Positions 1-12,744 of a stretch of DNA of 64,000 bases are shown here, piece by piece. Origin of the DNA: Plantago elongata (lineage: Eukaryota; Streptophyta; Magnoliopsida; Lamiales; Plantaginaceae). The position numbers were made by a program, and so were the translations under genes. Below the pieces are notes generated by a model that worked only from the letters and a program-made list of their open reading frames with translations, ran no database searches and was not told the DNA's origin. Position 1 is the first letter of the stretch; each line of letters opens with the position of its first letter. The stretch lies in contig JAYMSP010000036.1 in assembly GCA_036897095.1 (NCBI GenBank), positions 46,878-110,877 on the forward strand, given 5' to 3'.

Positions 1-1500
1 ACACCTCAGGAAACTTTGTTCTCCATTAGCTCAAGAAGGAAGCAACACATGAATTTTATCTAGAAGGAAAAGAAATAAATAATAATTTATTATTGAAGAA
101 GAGTCTAGTAATGAAAACGTGAGAAAATAAAAGAAAAATGTGTGACTCATGTGTGTTTCTTGTATGCTCTTCGTCTCCTCTACCAATGGTATTTGTCCTG
201 TCCTATAAGAGGGTAACTCAAAAAAATAGATGAGAAAACTTCGCAAGCCATCTTTGCGATGAGAATGCAACCCTTGCCTTTGACGAATTATTTGGGAGAA
301 AGTTCGACTTGAACGAATTCAAGTTGTTAGCTATTAGTATTACTAAATGGAAATGGCAATAATGCTACTCCGGGAGATGGCAGAAATACGGAATAAAGCA
401 ATTAGAAAACATAAAACACTTCACTCCTTCACAACTAATAAAGTCAGACATCAAAATGTCTTTTACCCGAAAATTTCCATAAATTTCTCAATTCATTACC
501 AGAAAAACATGAATGTCATAATGCAGACATGCAAGAAGATATATTCTGAGGCAGTGATAACATATATACAGCTTTGGGGAATATAGCTAGAAATCTCTAG
601 GACACGTAATTTTTTTTTTTGCACAACTAAATCATCGAATTCGATACATTCAGAATATAATTGTAGATGTTGTTCTCCATAAGCTTTTGCAGCTCTTCTA
701 ACAGGGCATGTGTGACACACAAACTCATAATGGAAAAGCTATACCAATGTATTTGAGAGTAAATATGTGTAATAAACTAATACCAATAGCTTCTTCGTTT
801 TGCCTACTAAATCAAACTACTTATGACATGCATGTGGTTGACATAAGAAAAACTGAAGCTTATGACTGAAAGAAGTAATGATTGCATTCTAGACAATCAA
901 CTCCAACAGATTGAGATTTACAAATTGTATTTTAGCATAAAAGAATCTAATGTAATGTGTAGTATATCTTATATCTTTCAGTAAAGAAATTATTGTTTGA
1001 AATGCCCAGAAGTAGCAATACAAACTTGTTTTGCTATCAGAAGTATATCTGGTGAACAAACACGATCAACATATCTTGGGAACATAATCAATTCCCGGTT
1101 GCACAAGAACGAGGGATTATACTCACTCTACTATCAGAAAGAACGATCATCAAGTAAGTATTGTAATCTTCTCATATTGAATAGCATAATAGTTAGTTTC
1201 CGCAAAATTTTCACAATACCTTTTTTTGGGTTGCATAAAAAATCAATTCATGAGAATTAAAACACTTGGTGTTATTTAATTGAAACTGAAAACATGTGAA
1301 TAAAGTGTGGAAAATTTGAAAGATATCAAATGATTGAAGTTATCACAGCAGGTGAGCATGGATTCAATCAAAGTCGGAAAATTTAATGACTCAAATTTGG
1401 TCCAGGATTTAAAGCAAACACCTGATGCACATGAAAACCCAAGTATAATATATAACTCATAATGTCCTACAATTTAGCCTATAACAATTTAGACCAGGAA
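1..1500. other. left-edge region without an identifiable gene
   Basis: I see no recognisable coding exon here. The stretch is AT-rich with short open frames on both strands. A minus-strand frame near 620-720 reads through an alpha-helical-looking segment but shares no motif with a family I know. Together with the candidate exon at 1643-1794 it could belong to a gene running off the left edge on the minus strand, but nothing confirms this. Confidence 0.3.
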
Positions 1501-1642
1501 GATAGTTGACAAATGCTTCGGCAGAGAAAGAAACTACGAAGAAGAAGCGCCTCCAATTATTATAAACAGGTAAAATGAAGTATAAGAGTATATTATATCC
1601 ATCTGAATGAAAAGTTCAAAATTTCAATTCGAGAAACAATAC

Positions 1643-1794
1643 CTGTCCCTTTTGAGCAACAACATGCAAATCGGCATCAGAAACGGAGAGTAAGTAGAGT
1701 AGCGAATTAAAACATATCCGGCAGAGGAGGACTTGCAACTTGAGAGTCTTCATGAGTGGAAGCGTTGAAATGGAGAGTCTGGAGCCAATGAGTT
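1643..1794 (-). CDS. candidate internal exon of an unidentified minus-strand gene
   Basis: On the minus strand an AG acceptor after a T-rich tract (near 1795-1802) is followed by an open frame of about 50 codons. It contains MKTLKLQVLLCRICF and later SDADLHVVAQKGQ, and ends at a CAG/GTATTG donor at 1643/1642. The composition looks coding and both splice signals are good. I do not recognise the protein. A possible next exon at about 1500-1560 reads AEAFVNYLP. The unit is bounded upstream by the 2.1-3.6 kb repeat array, so it could be a gene remnant or a non-coding transcript. Confidence 0.25.
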
Positions 1795-2164
1795 GTTCCT
1801 AAAAATTAAATGGAAAAAATGCAACTTTAGACAATCAATTCAACTTTATTCTTGAAGGGTAAATTAGTACTTTCATTTGGTACCAAACTTTGAGAGCTTA
1901 CTCTTTTATAATAGAACTTATAATAAAGATGGCTCTCTAAAGCAATTACATATGAGTTCATTCTAATTTCTCGAGCACTAAATTCACTTTAACTAGACAA
2001 AATTACCCCTCACTTCATTCTTATTAGTTGTGTACCTCAAATACAAGCTGAACTGGATTTATTAAATTATTTTGAAATCCGGCTACATTAATGGACTCCA
2101 AATAGGGCGTTAAATTGAATTACATAACCAATTTTGAAACCAACTCATGAAAGACTAAAACTAC

Positions 2165-3610
2165 CTTGACTAGATCTTGAAACTAATATACTAGTTTCAT
2201 TGACACAAAAACTAGTTTCAGAACAATAAAAACTAGTTTCGGAACCAAAAAACCTAGTTTCATGTCCACAAAAGCTAGTTTCAGAACCATTAAAGTTAGT
2301 TTCAAGCTCACTAAACTCGAATTAAACGACTATCGAGCCACTCACAAATTCGAAAACCCTATGGGGGAATATGGTAAACCCAAAAATTCACTAAATTTGA
2401 TTACTCCCTCTGGAAGCTACGGTCTTAATTACCGAGCCTACACTGTTAGTTTTAAAATCTAGTATGTCAGTTTCAGGTTCACTCAAATAGTTTCAAAAAT
2501 TCAGAAGTTAGTTTCATGTTCATCAAATTTAGTTTTATTTTCGATAACGTTAGTTTCAGGTTCATTAAGATAGTTTCAGGAACTCAGAGTTAGTTTCATA
2601 TTAAATAATGTTAGTTTCAGCAATTAAAAATGCTGGTTTCAGGTTCAATCACACAACAAATATTAGTAAATTAGTTTTATGTGAATTGAATTTAGTTTCA
2701 GGTGCCTTTATACTAGTTACACGATATTTTATATTAGTTTCAGATTCATTAAGCTAGTTTCAGGTTCATTAAACTAGTTCTAGTTTTAGGAACTCAGAGT
2801 TAGTTTCATATTCATTAATGTTAGTTTTAGGTTCCATTACCCAATGAATATTAATTTAATTAGTTTTATGTGAATTGAAGTTAGTTTCAGGTGCCTTTAT
2901 ACTAGTTTCAAAAAAAATTATATTAGTTTCGGTATAAATAATATTAGTTTCAAGTTCATTCAAGTTGTTTCAAAAACTCAAAAGTTAGCTTCATGTTCAT
3001 CAACTTTAATTTTATGTTCGATAAAATTAGTTTCAGGTTCGTTAAGCTAGTTACAGGTACTCTGAGTTAGTTTCATATTCATTAATATTAGTTTCAGCAA
3101 CTAAAAAATGTTGGTTTCAGGTTCCATCACACAACAAATATTAGTTTAATTAGTTTCATGTGAATTGAAGTTAGTTTCAGGTGTCTTTATACTTGTTTCA
3201 AGATTTTTTATATTAGTTTCATAAACCCAAAAACTGGTTTCATGTTTACAAATCCTGGTTTCATGTTCATAAAAGCTAGTTTGAAAATCATAAAAATCCT
3301 GAAACTAGTACGGATGTGTTTGAAATTAACTGTTATGTTTGTGAAACTAACTTTTATACTCCTGGAATTAGTTTGACTTTGTATGAAACTAGGGAAACCA
3401 ACATTTATGATCCTGAAACTAGCATGGATTGCATTGAAACTAGTGAAACTAATATGTATGTCCATGAAACTAATGTTTTATGAAGCTAATATTCTTGAAA
3501 CTAATACAAACATATTTGAATATTTGTGAAACTAATTTTTTATATAATAAAATTAACTTTTTGAAAATAGCAAACATAAAACCAATAAAGATGGGCATGA
3601 AACTAACCAA
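2165..3610. repeat. foldback-like array of AGTTTCA subrepeats with an orientation switch
   Basis: Several dozen copies of a short core (TTAGTTTCA, usually followed by GGTTCATTAA or similar) recur every 15-40 bp from about 2190 to 3250. A longer unit is also visible: blocks such as GTGAATTGAAGTTAGTTTCAG followed by GTGCCTTTATAC recur near 2690, 2875 and 3165. From about 3290 to 3603 the same core appears only in reverse complement (TGAAACTA). Long inverted arms built from short tandem subrepeats are the hallmark of foldback-type DNA elements. Terminal motifs and target duplications were not found, so an inverted minisatellite is the alternative. Confidence 0.5.
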
Positions 3611-4205
3611 AATTTACCTGCTACTTATATTCTACAATAAATTATCTATACAAAACCCATTAAAAAAAGCTCTAACCTCGAGTAACACCGCGTTGTCCAG
3701 GCCTTTCCTCTTCTTCCACATCAAAAAATCAAATCAGAACAAGATTTTTTAAAATTCATGTCGATAACAAGAAGAAAAGGGAGAAATTATCAAAGAGATA
3801 TGAGGAAGAAAGCTTGTTGGAGGAAGAACTGAGTAGAAATCAACAGAAAAATAAAAAAGAAGAGAGAAACAAGCGTAATGTACTGGTGCTGGAGAAAAAA
3901 ACGGGAATGAGGGTACAATGACGAAATAAAGAAGAAATTAAGAAAAAGTAAATAAAATGAATTTATTTATAATAATTTTAACGAGCAGTCGAAGCTCATT
4001 AATACATTTTTTTTACTTTATTTTTATTACAATGATATACATTCATTTATCATGTACTGTGAGATAGTATTGGATTGTCAATCATATGACGAAACTTAAA
4101 GGTAGCGAATCGTATGAATTATGAAGAATTTCTAGGAGGGAAATAATGTATAGACAAATTGAATATCAAATACCAAAATACAAATCTGTTAGAGAAAAAA
4201 AACTA
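3611..4205. other. spacer between the repeat array and the GARS gene
   Basis: AT-rich spacer. The part nearest 4200 is probably 3'UTR and downstream sequence of the GARS gene. A purine-rich stretch at about 3760-3960 (GAAGAAA-type runs) shows no coding signal. Confidence 0.4.
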
Positions 4206-4263
4206 TCAATGATACAAAAATGTTATAAGACTCACATCTAATTCGCTACTCATGGCTTCAAAT

Positions 4264-7228
4264 TTACTTCGTTTTGAGAGCTCTCCATCCAATATCTCTT
4301 CTGTAAAATCCTCCAGGCCAGCTAACTTGCTCAACAGCTTGGTACACTCGATCTCGAGCCTCTTCAAGATCCGCACCCCTAGCCGTGACTCCAAGTACAC
4401 GACCACCCGTGGCAATGAAGTTACCGTCTTGGTCAACTGCCGTACCAGCATGAAAGACCTTAACTGTTGGGGCCACTGCCTCTGCTTCTTCAAGGTTTTG
4501 AATCACGGTTCCCTTTGTATAGCTTCCAGGGTAGCCGTTACTGGCCATTACGACTACCATGGCGGAGCCAGGAGACCAGTCGAGAGTTATGTCACGTAGC
4601 TGCCCTCTGCAAGCTGCAAGTAGAACTTGTGCCAGATCAGACTCCAATCGAACCATCAAAACCTGCAATTCCAACACGTAACTGAGCAATTTTGATCCAT
4701 GATTATAAAATTTTGCTTAAAATTACAGCATCTTGAAAAAATAGATATTACTCCCCATGGTTTAAAAAACTGGCCAAAATTTACAGAATCATCTCAGTAC
4801 TAAGTTCTTCAACTCATCCATGATCCATACGAATATGAAATTTCAACTCTTTAGGGCGCAGTTCAATAAAAAATCTCCTTAATGTAGTTTTCATTTTTAT
4901 TTCCGAAACATTACAGAAAATTCCACTAGGTTTCGAATTTTCATGAATCTGAATTATATACTACTGAAAGAGAGATTTTTAATCCATGATAAACTGATAA
5001 TATCCAGATGCCTACTCCATACAAGCATATGTCAAGGAGCAATGATTTGTTTACATATTGTATTCTAGAAATATGAATGTCAGATTCAAAACTACCATTA
5101 AGCAAATGAACAAGAACTGACCTGGCACTCAGGATCTCCAAACCTGACATTGTACTCAATTAGCTTAGGTAATCCAGATTTCTTCTCAATCATAAGTCCC
5201 GCATATAAAACACCAACAAACTTGCATCCTTCTGCAGCCATTCCTTTAACCGTAGGTTGAATTATAGACTCCATTACAACAGACTGGAGCTCCTTCGTCA
5301 GCACTGGGGCTGGGGAATAGGCCCCCATTCCACCGGTATTTGGTCCAGTATCACCATCACCAACTCGTTTATGGTCTTGAGCAGATTCTAAAGCTATGGC
5401 GTTCTCTCCGTCTACTAGAGCAAAGAATGATGCTTCTTCGCCTTCAAGATACTCTTCAATAATGATACGACAACCAGCAGAGCCAAAGACATTTTGAACG
5501 AGCATCGTGTCAACTGCTTCATATGCTTCATCCAATGTCATTGCAACAATCACTCCTTTGCCAGCAGCTAAACCATCTGCTTTAACAACGATTGGAGCAC
5601 CTTGGTCTTTGATATAATCTTTTGCAGATGATGGGTCTGTAAACGTTTTATACTGAAAAAGCACACGAGTTTGGATAAGAAGAGAGCTACAAAAACATCA
5701 GAGGGTGTCTAGCCTCAAAATCATGTTTATAGTAAGTGAGATCTGCCCCATATTAGGTATTCAATAAAAAAATTCAACCAAAATGGGAAATCTGGATTAA
5801 CTAGGGCAGGAAACTCCAGTATCATGGAACTGCCCCATATTAGGCATTCAATAAAAAATTTCGACCACAATGTGAAATCTGGTTAACTAGGGCAGGAAAC
5901 TCTAGAACCATGGAACTACAATGGAATGCAATATGGGGATTAGATTCGAGGGTTTCAGGCAATTTCTCTACAAAGACCTTACACTAGCTGAAAAAACAAA
6001 GATATGATCCAGCAACATTTTACAAACCTTGGCAGTTGGAATTGCGTATTTGTCACACAATCGCTTCATGAAATCCTTTGAACCTTCCAATGCAGCAGCC
6101 TCAGAAGACGGCCCAAAAGTAGGAATCCCAGCCTCACCAAGATCATTAGCAAGACCAGCAACGAGTGGAGCCTCCGGTCCAACTATAACTAAACCAATTC
6201 CCCATTCACGGCAAAAACGAATCACTGATGAGCTTTCAGTGATATCAACGTAAGGTATACAAGTTGCGTCGCCTGCGCCGCATATTCCAGCATTCCCAGG
6301 TGCACAAAACACAGCATCACATGATGGAGATCGTTTCAGTGCGTAACACAGCGCATGCTCCCTCCCCCCTCCTCCAATAACCAACACTGAGACCCTTTCC
6401 ACTGAAATGACAAGAAGAGTACGACTTGAATGTATGACATAACAAATACTAGTGATGTATCTGAGCTACCAACAAGCTTTAGTAGAATAAACAAAGTAGG
6501 TTGCACATTTGATATCTCACTATGAGCCATGCTATTAGTACATGTTTTCAAATAACTGATCGCTTATTCAACACTTAAAACAATTTCTCACTTGCTTATT
6601 CCCAGAAGTATTACCAGAACATTGTTTCCAGAGAATCACTTAGAATCCCTATTTCTCATAATCTTTCAAATATGGCAAACACCCACCAGGCTCAGTAAAC
6701 ACCAAATTGAGCCTCATTAGTCATTATACCTCATATAATAACCCAATAATGCTAATTTTTGCACAGAGTCCTTCACTCACATAATCATTGTAATTGAAAC
6801 ATACTAGAGCACTTATAGGTCTCAAAGGTGGAGTCTTTCTCATAAAAAAATCAAAAATTCAATTACCCGACATTGTCTCAGCAATCAATCTGAATAATAA
6901 AGCGAAAAGAATGGAAATTGAGAGAATTTTTACCAGAAGGAGAAGGAGAGGAGTAGGTCCCATTAGCAAAAGAAGCAAGGCTATTACGAACTTGCAACGC
7001 TGATGAATTACAACGAGGAACACCGTAAATTCGACTAATAGAATTGATATGGTTAACATTTGATCCAGATTTGCAGGTGAAGCTATCCCAATTGATGGAA
7101 CCACCGGTGAAGAAAGCACGAAATGTTGTTGGTGAGATAGAAGAGAGATGGTTTAAATTAGAATGATTGGAGGTATTGCGGCCAAGTGCAGCATAGGTGG
7201 TGGTGTAAGGAGAATATATGGAGGCCAT
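4264..7228 (-). CDS. PUR2: phosphoribosylamine-glycine ligase (GARS), organelle-targeted
   Basis: Second step of de novo purine synthesis: ATP-dependent joining of phosphoribosylamine and glycine to give GAR. In plants this occurs in plastids/mitochondria. Coding exons: 7228-6934, 6401-6028, 5652-5122, 4662-4264, all with GT-AG borders and consistent phases, giving 532 aa. Residues 1 to about 95 are Ser/Thr/Asn-rich with few acidic residues, as expected of a transit peptide. [13 protein letters not shown] follows at about 104 (N-terminal domain). The ATP-grasp core is in exon 3: [55 protein letters not shown]. The C-terminal lid domain ends in [12 protein letters not shown]. The frame stays open upstream of 7228, but this is its first ATG. 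Monofunctional, as in plants, not fused to GART. Confidence 0.96.
5745..5920. repeat. imperfect tandem duplication in GARS intron 2
   Basis: The block GCCCCATATTAGGTATTCAA through GGGCAGGAAACTCCAG is repeated with a few substitutions, the second copy starting near 5832. It lies within the intron between GARS exons 2 and 3 and touches no splice site. Confidence 0.7.
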
Positions 7229-7437
7229 GGGTGGTAGTTTGGTCGGAGAAGAAGAAGCGGCAAAAGCTACAACAGAGATAACCAGGTTCCCGTAGGTTTT
7301 CTGCCCTGATCGCGCTAATGGAAAGCGGAGTTCGCTCAAGGGGAATCACGAATTGGTAATAAGTCCGTCTCGTGATACTCACCGCTCACAGGAGCATTTT
7401 ATTTTTCGGAATCCAACGTAGCAGATAAATATGAACG

Positions 7438-7446
7438 ATTTATATA
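7438..7446 (-). promoter_or_regulatory. candidate TATA box of the GARS gene
   Basis: TATATAAAT on the minus strand, about 210 bp upstream of the GARS ATG. This spacing allows a leader of about 170-180 nt. It is the best TATA match in the upstream 250 bp. No transcript evidence is available. Confidence 0.4.
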
Positions 7447-7754
7447 AAATTGCAACTTAATATTTTTAAAGTATATGAGTTAGGTTCGTATTAAATTATT
7501 AATTACTTCTCAGAATGCTCGTTTACGTTTCTTCTTTCGAAATTAAAATTGCATTAACAACAAAGCACAAGTTACTGCATAAGCAACCTTCCTTACAAAA
7601 CGGGACTTGGAAGTTTACCTATCATTAACAAAATGTACATCTAACCATCTTGACAAACGGTCCAGACCATGATCTTCCTATCAACAAAATAGTAGCTAGA
7701 CTCACACATAAAATCTAACAAGCTATTCATGGAGAGTCCGTCAAAAGAGCTACC

Positions 7755-8060
7755 TAATTTCACTTAGGTTTCATCGATGCTATTACATTCTCTAAATACA
7801 AACTTAAGTTGGTATGTTTGTGCTTGTGACGAAAGGTTGGTGATATCTTCAAGCAGCGGAAGGAACGTATCCTGATCCGCCTGCCGTGCTTGTCTGCGTT
7901 CTTGAAACCTACAAATAGTTCGAATGACAACACAGGAGTCAGATTGAATCTCTAAATATTTATAGTCCAGACTAACAACCATCATAAGTCCTGCTCTAAT
8001 TGTCGATAATTCCGCAATATTATTTGAAGATCTTCCCAAAGCACCCACAAAAGCGGTGAT
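7755..8060 (-). mobile_element. LINE fragment: RNase H domain remnant
   Basis: On the minus strand a frame reads GALGRSSNNIAELSTIRAGLMM, then LEIQSDSCVVIRTI and FVFRECNSI. This matches the plant LINE-type RNase H fold (RVT_3): the A-E-L-x-A helix with the catalytic Glu, the S/D strand and the 'REcN' motif before the A-D pair. Only this domain remains, with no intact start and a stop after ECNSIDET. It is a dead fragment. Confidence 0.7.
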
Positions 8061-8650
8061 GAAATTCCCTTGGTCATATATAATAACTAGTACTAACCCG
8101 TAACAATGCCACGGTATAGTTACTTTTAATAATAAATAAAATAAATATATTAATTGAAAAAATAAAATTTACAAATAACTTCAATCATTATCTAACATCC
8201 AAGGTTAATCTAATTTTATAGTAACTATAAATAGTGTAAAATACGACTCATCATGTCGAATTTGCTTTGTAAGTGATATGATCCAAGTTGAACCGTTCAG
8301 AACTCCATAGGTAAAGATAACATATACTTTATCTGTTAAATAACAATTGATACATGCTTCTTCTTTTTTGTAAAATAAATTGTATCCTTCAAACTCGAAC
8401 CAAATATAAAAAACGATTATAACACACTTTATATAGTTGGCTCCTAACAACTCCGAAGTAGTATGTTGACTCCCTACAAAACACATAAGAATTATCTCTT
8501 TGTTCCGAATTTAACATCTGCATTCGATTTTGAAACATCTCAATCAACTTCACATAGCTTAATGAAAATTATGTTTCCTTCTTTATTTATTATCTATTAT
8601 ACATTTTCACTATCTCTGTTAATTTATTCAATCTATTTCATACTTTATTA
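8061..8650. other. AT-rich intergenic stretch
   Basis: Low-complexity AT-rich DNA without splice-bounded coding frames or recognisable protein motifs. Confidence 0.4.
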
Positions 8651-8959
8651 CTCATTCCGTCCCAACTTCATATTCCCGTATTTTATTTTTGTTATTTTGG
8701 TCCGCACAACTTCATCTTCCCATCCCTTAAATGGAAAATTACACTCCTACTTTATTTACTTTTTTCTCTACTTTATCACTATATCTCCTACTTTTGAAAA
8801 CTTTAATTTCATTCCAAACAGTTAAGTACACATCGATCCGAAAATCCATGTAAATCAAAATAATCACAAAAATCTTATCACCTTCTCTCCTACTTTATTT
8901 AGTTTATTCTTCAAACTTGTGTCCGAGAGCACGGGAAGTTCAACTTGGGACAGAGGGAG
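8651..8959. mobile_element. Stowaway-type MITE, about 309 bp
   Basis: Left end CTCATTCCGTCCCAACTTC and right end, read in reverse complement, CTCCCTCTGTCCCAAGTTG form terminal inverted repeats of the Stowaway (Tc1/mariner) type. The element is bordered by TA at 8649-8650 and 8960-8961, the expected target duplication. The internal sequence is AT-rich and non-coding. A further CGGAGTATTAT motif near 9035 may be the end of a second, broken copy. Confidence 0.75.
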
Positions 8960-8961
8960 TA

Positions 8962-10560
8962 TTATTTATTATATTTTATTCATTCTCTTACAATATGTGT
9001 TTGGGCAACATAAAGTTAAATTTGGTCTGGACGGAGTATTATTTTGCATATATAATTTTATATGTTATGGTAATTTTCTTGGCACCTACCATGCAGTCTT
9101 GCACCCCCTATCTGAAAAACGTATGTTTTACTAACTTATGTATAAAATGTTGGTCAGGTCTTGTTTTACGAAGGTACATAACTGGTTTGAGTATATATCT
9201 CTAATTCGGGCCTGGACTTTTATTATTTCGAATGAATTTAAATTCGGGTTATATAGAACCTGACCCGTTTAACAGTAAAATAACAGAATTTTCCGTGTAA
9301 TACGATATAGATAGACATGACCTCAACAGTTTTTCGAATCTTGTTAATTGTCCTAACTAGTAAACATGTGTAGAAAAAATCTACGTGTTGGAATCTATTA
9401 TATGAATTGTATATTATTTATTTACATATTATGTGATATTTTAATATCCTATTACACATATTTTTTTCTAACTAAAGTTTAATTATACTAAGAAGTATAA
9501 AGTAATACCCATTAAATCAAACTCCTGACATAGAATATAAACAAAAACAACTTTAAATGTTATAGAGTTGTTTGGGTTGCATCCTTGTAAATTTTGATTA
9601 GCTCGGACCAACTCCAGTTAAGTTCAAGGCATTGGACTGACACGTTCTAATTAGCTCCAACGGAATTTTACTTGGTGTGAGAATTGACGTCAGTTCTAAG
9701 ATTTAGAACCGGTGTAAGTCTTATTTTTCCTTTTATTTTAAATGAAATTAAAGATAATAAGAAATGAAAAGATGAAATTTAAAATAAATGAAAAAAAAAG
9801 AGTTGGATAGAGTGTGACATTGGAGTATAATGGTTGTTGAGATTGTATGGTGAATGAAATGTTGATGTGAAGATATAGGTTGATTTTAGTGGGTGTGATC
9901 ATTGGAGATGGTCCTCATACATAGTTAGTATGTAATCTACTCTATCAACATCAATTTAATTTAATTTTGTTGGAAATGTATACTAAAACTTATTCTTATG
10001 ATAACTATGACTTAAATATGGATGTTATTTTGTATTTTGTATACTTCTCTTATGCTTGTGCCATGTAAATTGCTTTATAGATTTTTATTTTGGAGTTTGA
10101 GGGGTACATTTATTAAAAATAGTATTAGTTACTACTTAACGGGTTTGGTACGACCGTACGGGTGCATGGCCCGATATAAAGTTTATCTTATATTAACTCG
10201 TCAAGACCTTAACAGGTTCGTTGGATCATAACCTTGAAAAATATATCCGTCATTATTAGTCGTACCATATTTATTTTAATATATATTAGTATCAAATCTT
10301 TACTTTTTTAGGTCGTAGGTGTTTCACTATAAATTAAATTTAGTCGACTTGGATCGGTCAAACTTTATAAATTTATTTGGCCAGTGTTTGGGTCGTCATT
10401 CCTAATTGTACGTTTGATTAATGATGTAGAAATTGATCGGACAACACAATTCTTGATTGTCTAAACTGACAGTGTCTTGATTTATAGTACTGTTTTTCCT
10501 TTATTTCTCGGCACCTTTTTTTTTAAATCTTTTTCAATATTTAGTCAAATTATCATAAAA
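8962..10560. other. intergenic, no gene recognised
   Basis: AT-rich DNA on both strands with only short unremarkable frames. A possible second Stowaway end lies near 9035. No RNA gene or conserved protein segment was recognised. Confidence 0.4.
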
Positions 10561-10561
10561 A

Positions 10562-11882
10562 AAACTATGGGTAAATAAGTCTAGATTTATCGTTCAATCT
10601 AATAATATTTTCTCTTTTTAAATTAAATTTATCAATGGAACTCCATGAAATTCAAATATACATTCCACATCAAATTTTGGTTATGTTGTTGATCAGTAAG
10701 ACCAGTGTTAAAGAGTGGCGTTCACATATGTTCGAGGCGGGGTTGGTTGAGTTTGCTTATAGCATATGGTTTGGTTGGAATCTTTCACTTTTTCAGCAGA
10801 AGCATGTTTGATTTAGCTGAAATTAAAAGTGTGATTATACTTTTTTAATTCGACGAAAGTTATATCCTTGATTTAAACCTCATGTTGATAAATTGCTTTG
10901 GGGTTAACTGATCTGAACTGAACTGGATGAAACTGAATTAAACTAAACTAAACTGAAGTAATGTATAAATTACAACTAAGCAGAGTTGAGCTAAATTGTA
11001 CTGAATGGAACTGAACTGAACTGAAGTGATTTTAAGTTTTAGAGAATTAAAGCCAATTTTGCAAAGGTTGTGTTTTGGATTTGGTAATACGGATAGTGTG
11101 GATTTCGGTTGACTGTTGTACTAAGTTCTAAAAAAATATTTAAAAATTAATTATCATTTTCTATTGATTTTTATGCAATCATTTATGTATGCAGAATTGG
11201 GCTATAAATAATTTTTCAAAATTACCATAAGTTGAGCTTTTTTTAACATTTATTGTACATTATATTTTTTAAATATGACATTCTAGATAATTGGGTTATA
11301 TTGACTACAAAAACTATGGGTAGATAAGTATAGATTTATCGTTCAGTCTAATAATGTTTTCTTTTTTAAATTAATTTTATCAATGGAACTCCATTAAATT
11401 CAAAGATACATTCCACATCAAATTTTGCCTATGTGGCTAATCAGTAAGGCCAATGTTAAAGGATGGCGTTCACATCTGTTTGAGGCGGGGTGGATGAGTT
11501 TGCTTATAGCATATGGTTTGGTTGGAATCTTTCACATTTTCAGCATAAACCTATTTGATTTAGTTGAAATTAAAAGTGTGATTATACTTTGTTTAATTCG
11601 ACGGAGATCTTATATTCTTGATTTAAACCTCATGTTGATAAATTGCTTTGGGGTTAACTGATATGAATTGAACTGGATGAAACTGAATTAAACTAAACTG
11701 AACTGAAGTAATGTATAAATTATAATTAAGCTGAACTGAGCTAAATTGCACTTAATGGAACTTGAAGTGATTTTAAGTTTTAGCGAACAAGTCCCAATTT
11801 TACATAGGTTGTGTTTTGAATTTGGTAATATGGATAGTGTGGACTTCGGTTGACTGTTGTACTAAGTTCTAAAAAAAATACA
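10562..11882. repeat. direct duplication of a ~570-bp segment
   Basis: The block beginning AACTATGGGTAAATAAGTCTAG near 10562 and ending GTACTAAGTTCTAAAAAAA near 11138 recurs from about 11309 to 11882 with scattered substitutions and small indels, about 745 bp downstream. Both copies contain a CTGAACTGAACTGGATGAAAC motif run. A plus-strand frame through the second copy (11425-11661) is broken by frame changes in the first copy, so the unit looks non-coding. It may be a duplicated non-autonomous transposon. Confidence 0.7.
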
Positions 11883-12744
11883 TTTCTTTAATACATTTAT
11901 ATTTATTTTAATGAATTAATTTTTTATTTTATTAAAATATTTTTCGGAGTTATATAGATAAATTTATATGAGACTCAATAAAATTATATATACACTATGT
12001 GGTCAAAAGATATCTTCAAATTTATGAATTTTTTATTTTAATATGTAAATAATTATTTAGTTAACATTATCTATATAAGATTGGTGTCTATGGATTCGTT
12101 TTGTCAAGATGAATCCAAATATATGCTCAAAATATTTTTCAGAGTTTTATATATAAAGTTATGTACGATTTAAGAAAAATTATAACATACAAAAATTAAA
12201 TAGTTACTTCTAAATTAATATTATTTTGTTTGATTACTTTTGTTTATGAAACTGAACAAAATTTAAAGAGTCATGCAACATAAGATTTTGCCTATGTGGC
12301 ATGTATCTTTGTTGATAATGTACATCACTTTTATAATATACTTCCTCCATTCCGGTTTGAACGTCCTGCGAGACGGAGTATAAGTTTTAAGAAAAAAGTG
12401 ATAAAGTAAGAAAAAAGGTAATAAATTATGAATGTAATTTGGTAAAGTAGAATAAATAGTGAATAAAATATGTGAGATAATGTATAAAGTGAGAGAAATT
12501 TTCTATTTAAAAAATGAGATTTTTAAATTGAAATAGGTTAAAGTGGAAAATGAAAATTTTAAATTAGGACGGGGTTAATTTAGATTCCTCCATAGCCTGC
12601 TAGTCCAGTACATGCAATGTATGACCCGTCAACATTTATAGCAACCTAAGGACTGGACAAAGCACACCATTTGCACCATTTGACACAAAATTCATTTACC
12701 GCAAATGGAGGTCTGACAAAGCTGACCTTACAGTACCAACTACA
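11883..12744. other. AT-rich intergenic with a partial Stowaway-like end
   Basis: Mostly AT-rich sequence. Near 12343-12380 the string CTTCCTCCATTCCGG and an inverted GACGGAGTATAAG, and near 12570 AGGACGGGG, suggest a rearranged Stowaway-type MITE (about 12343-12580). The ends are too diverged to define it exactly. No coding potential seen. Confidence 0.4.

Noticed and set aside
2165-3610. CRISPR-like repeat array
   Set aside because: Repeats are irregular in spacing and sequence, orientation flips, and the DNA is clearly plant nuclear.
4252-4685. Plus-strand frames opposite the GARS gene
   Set aside because: Antisense shadows of GARS exon 4; no plant protein motif and no independent splice signals.
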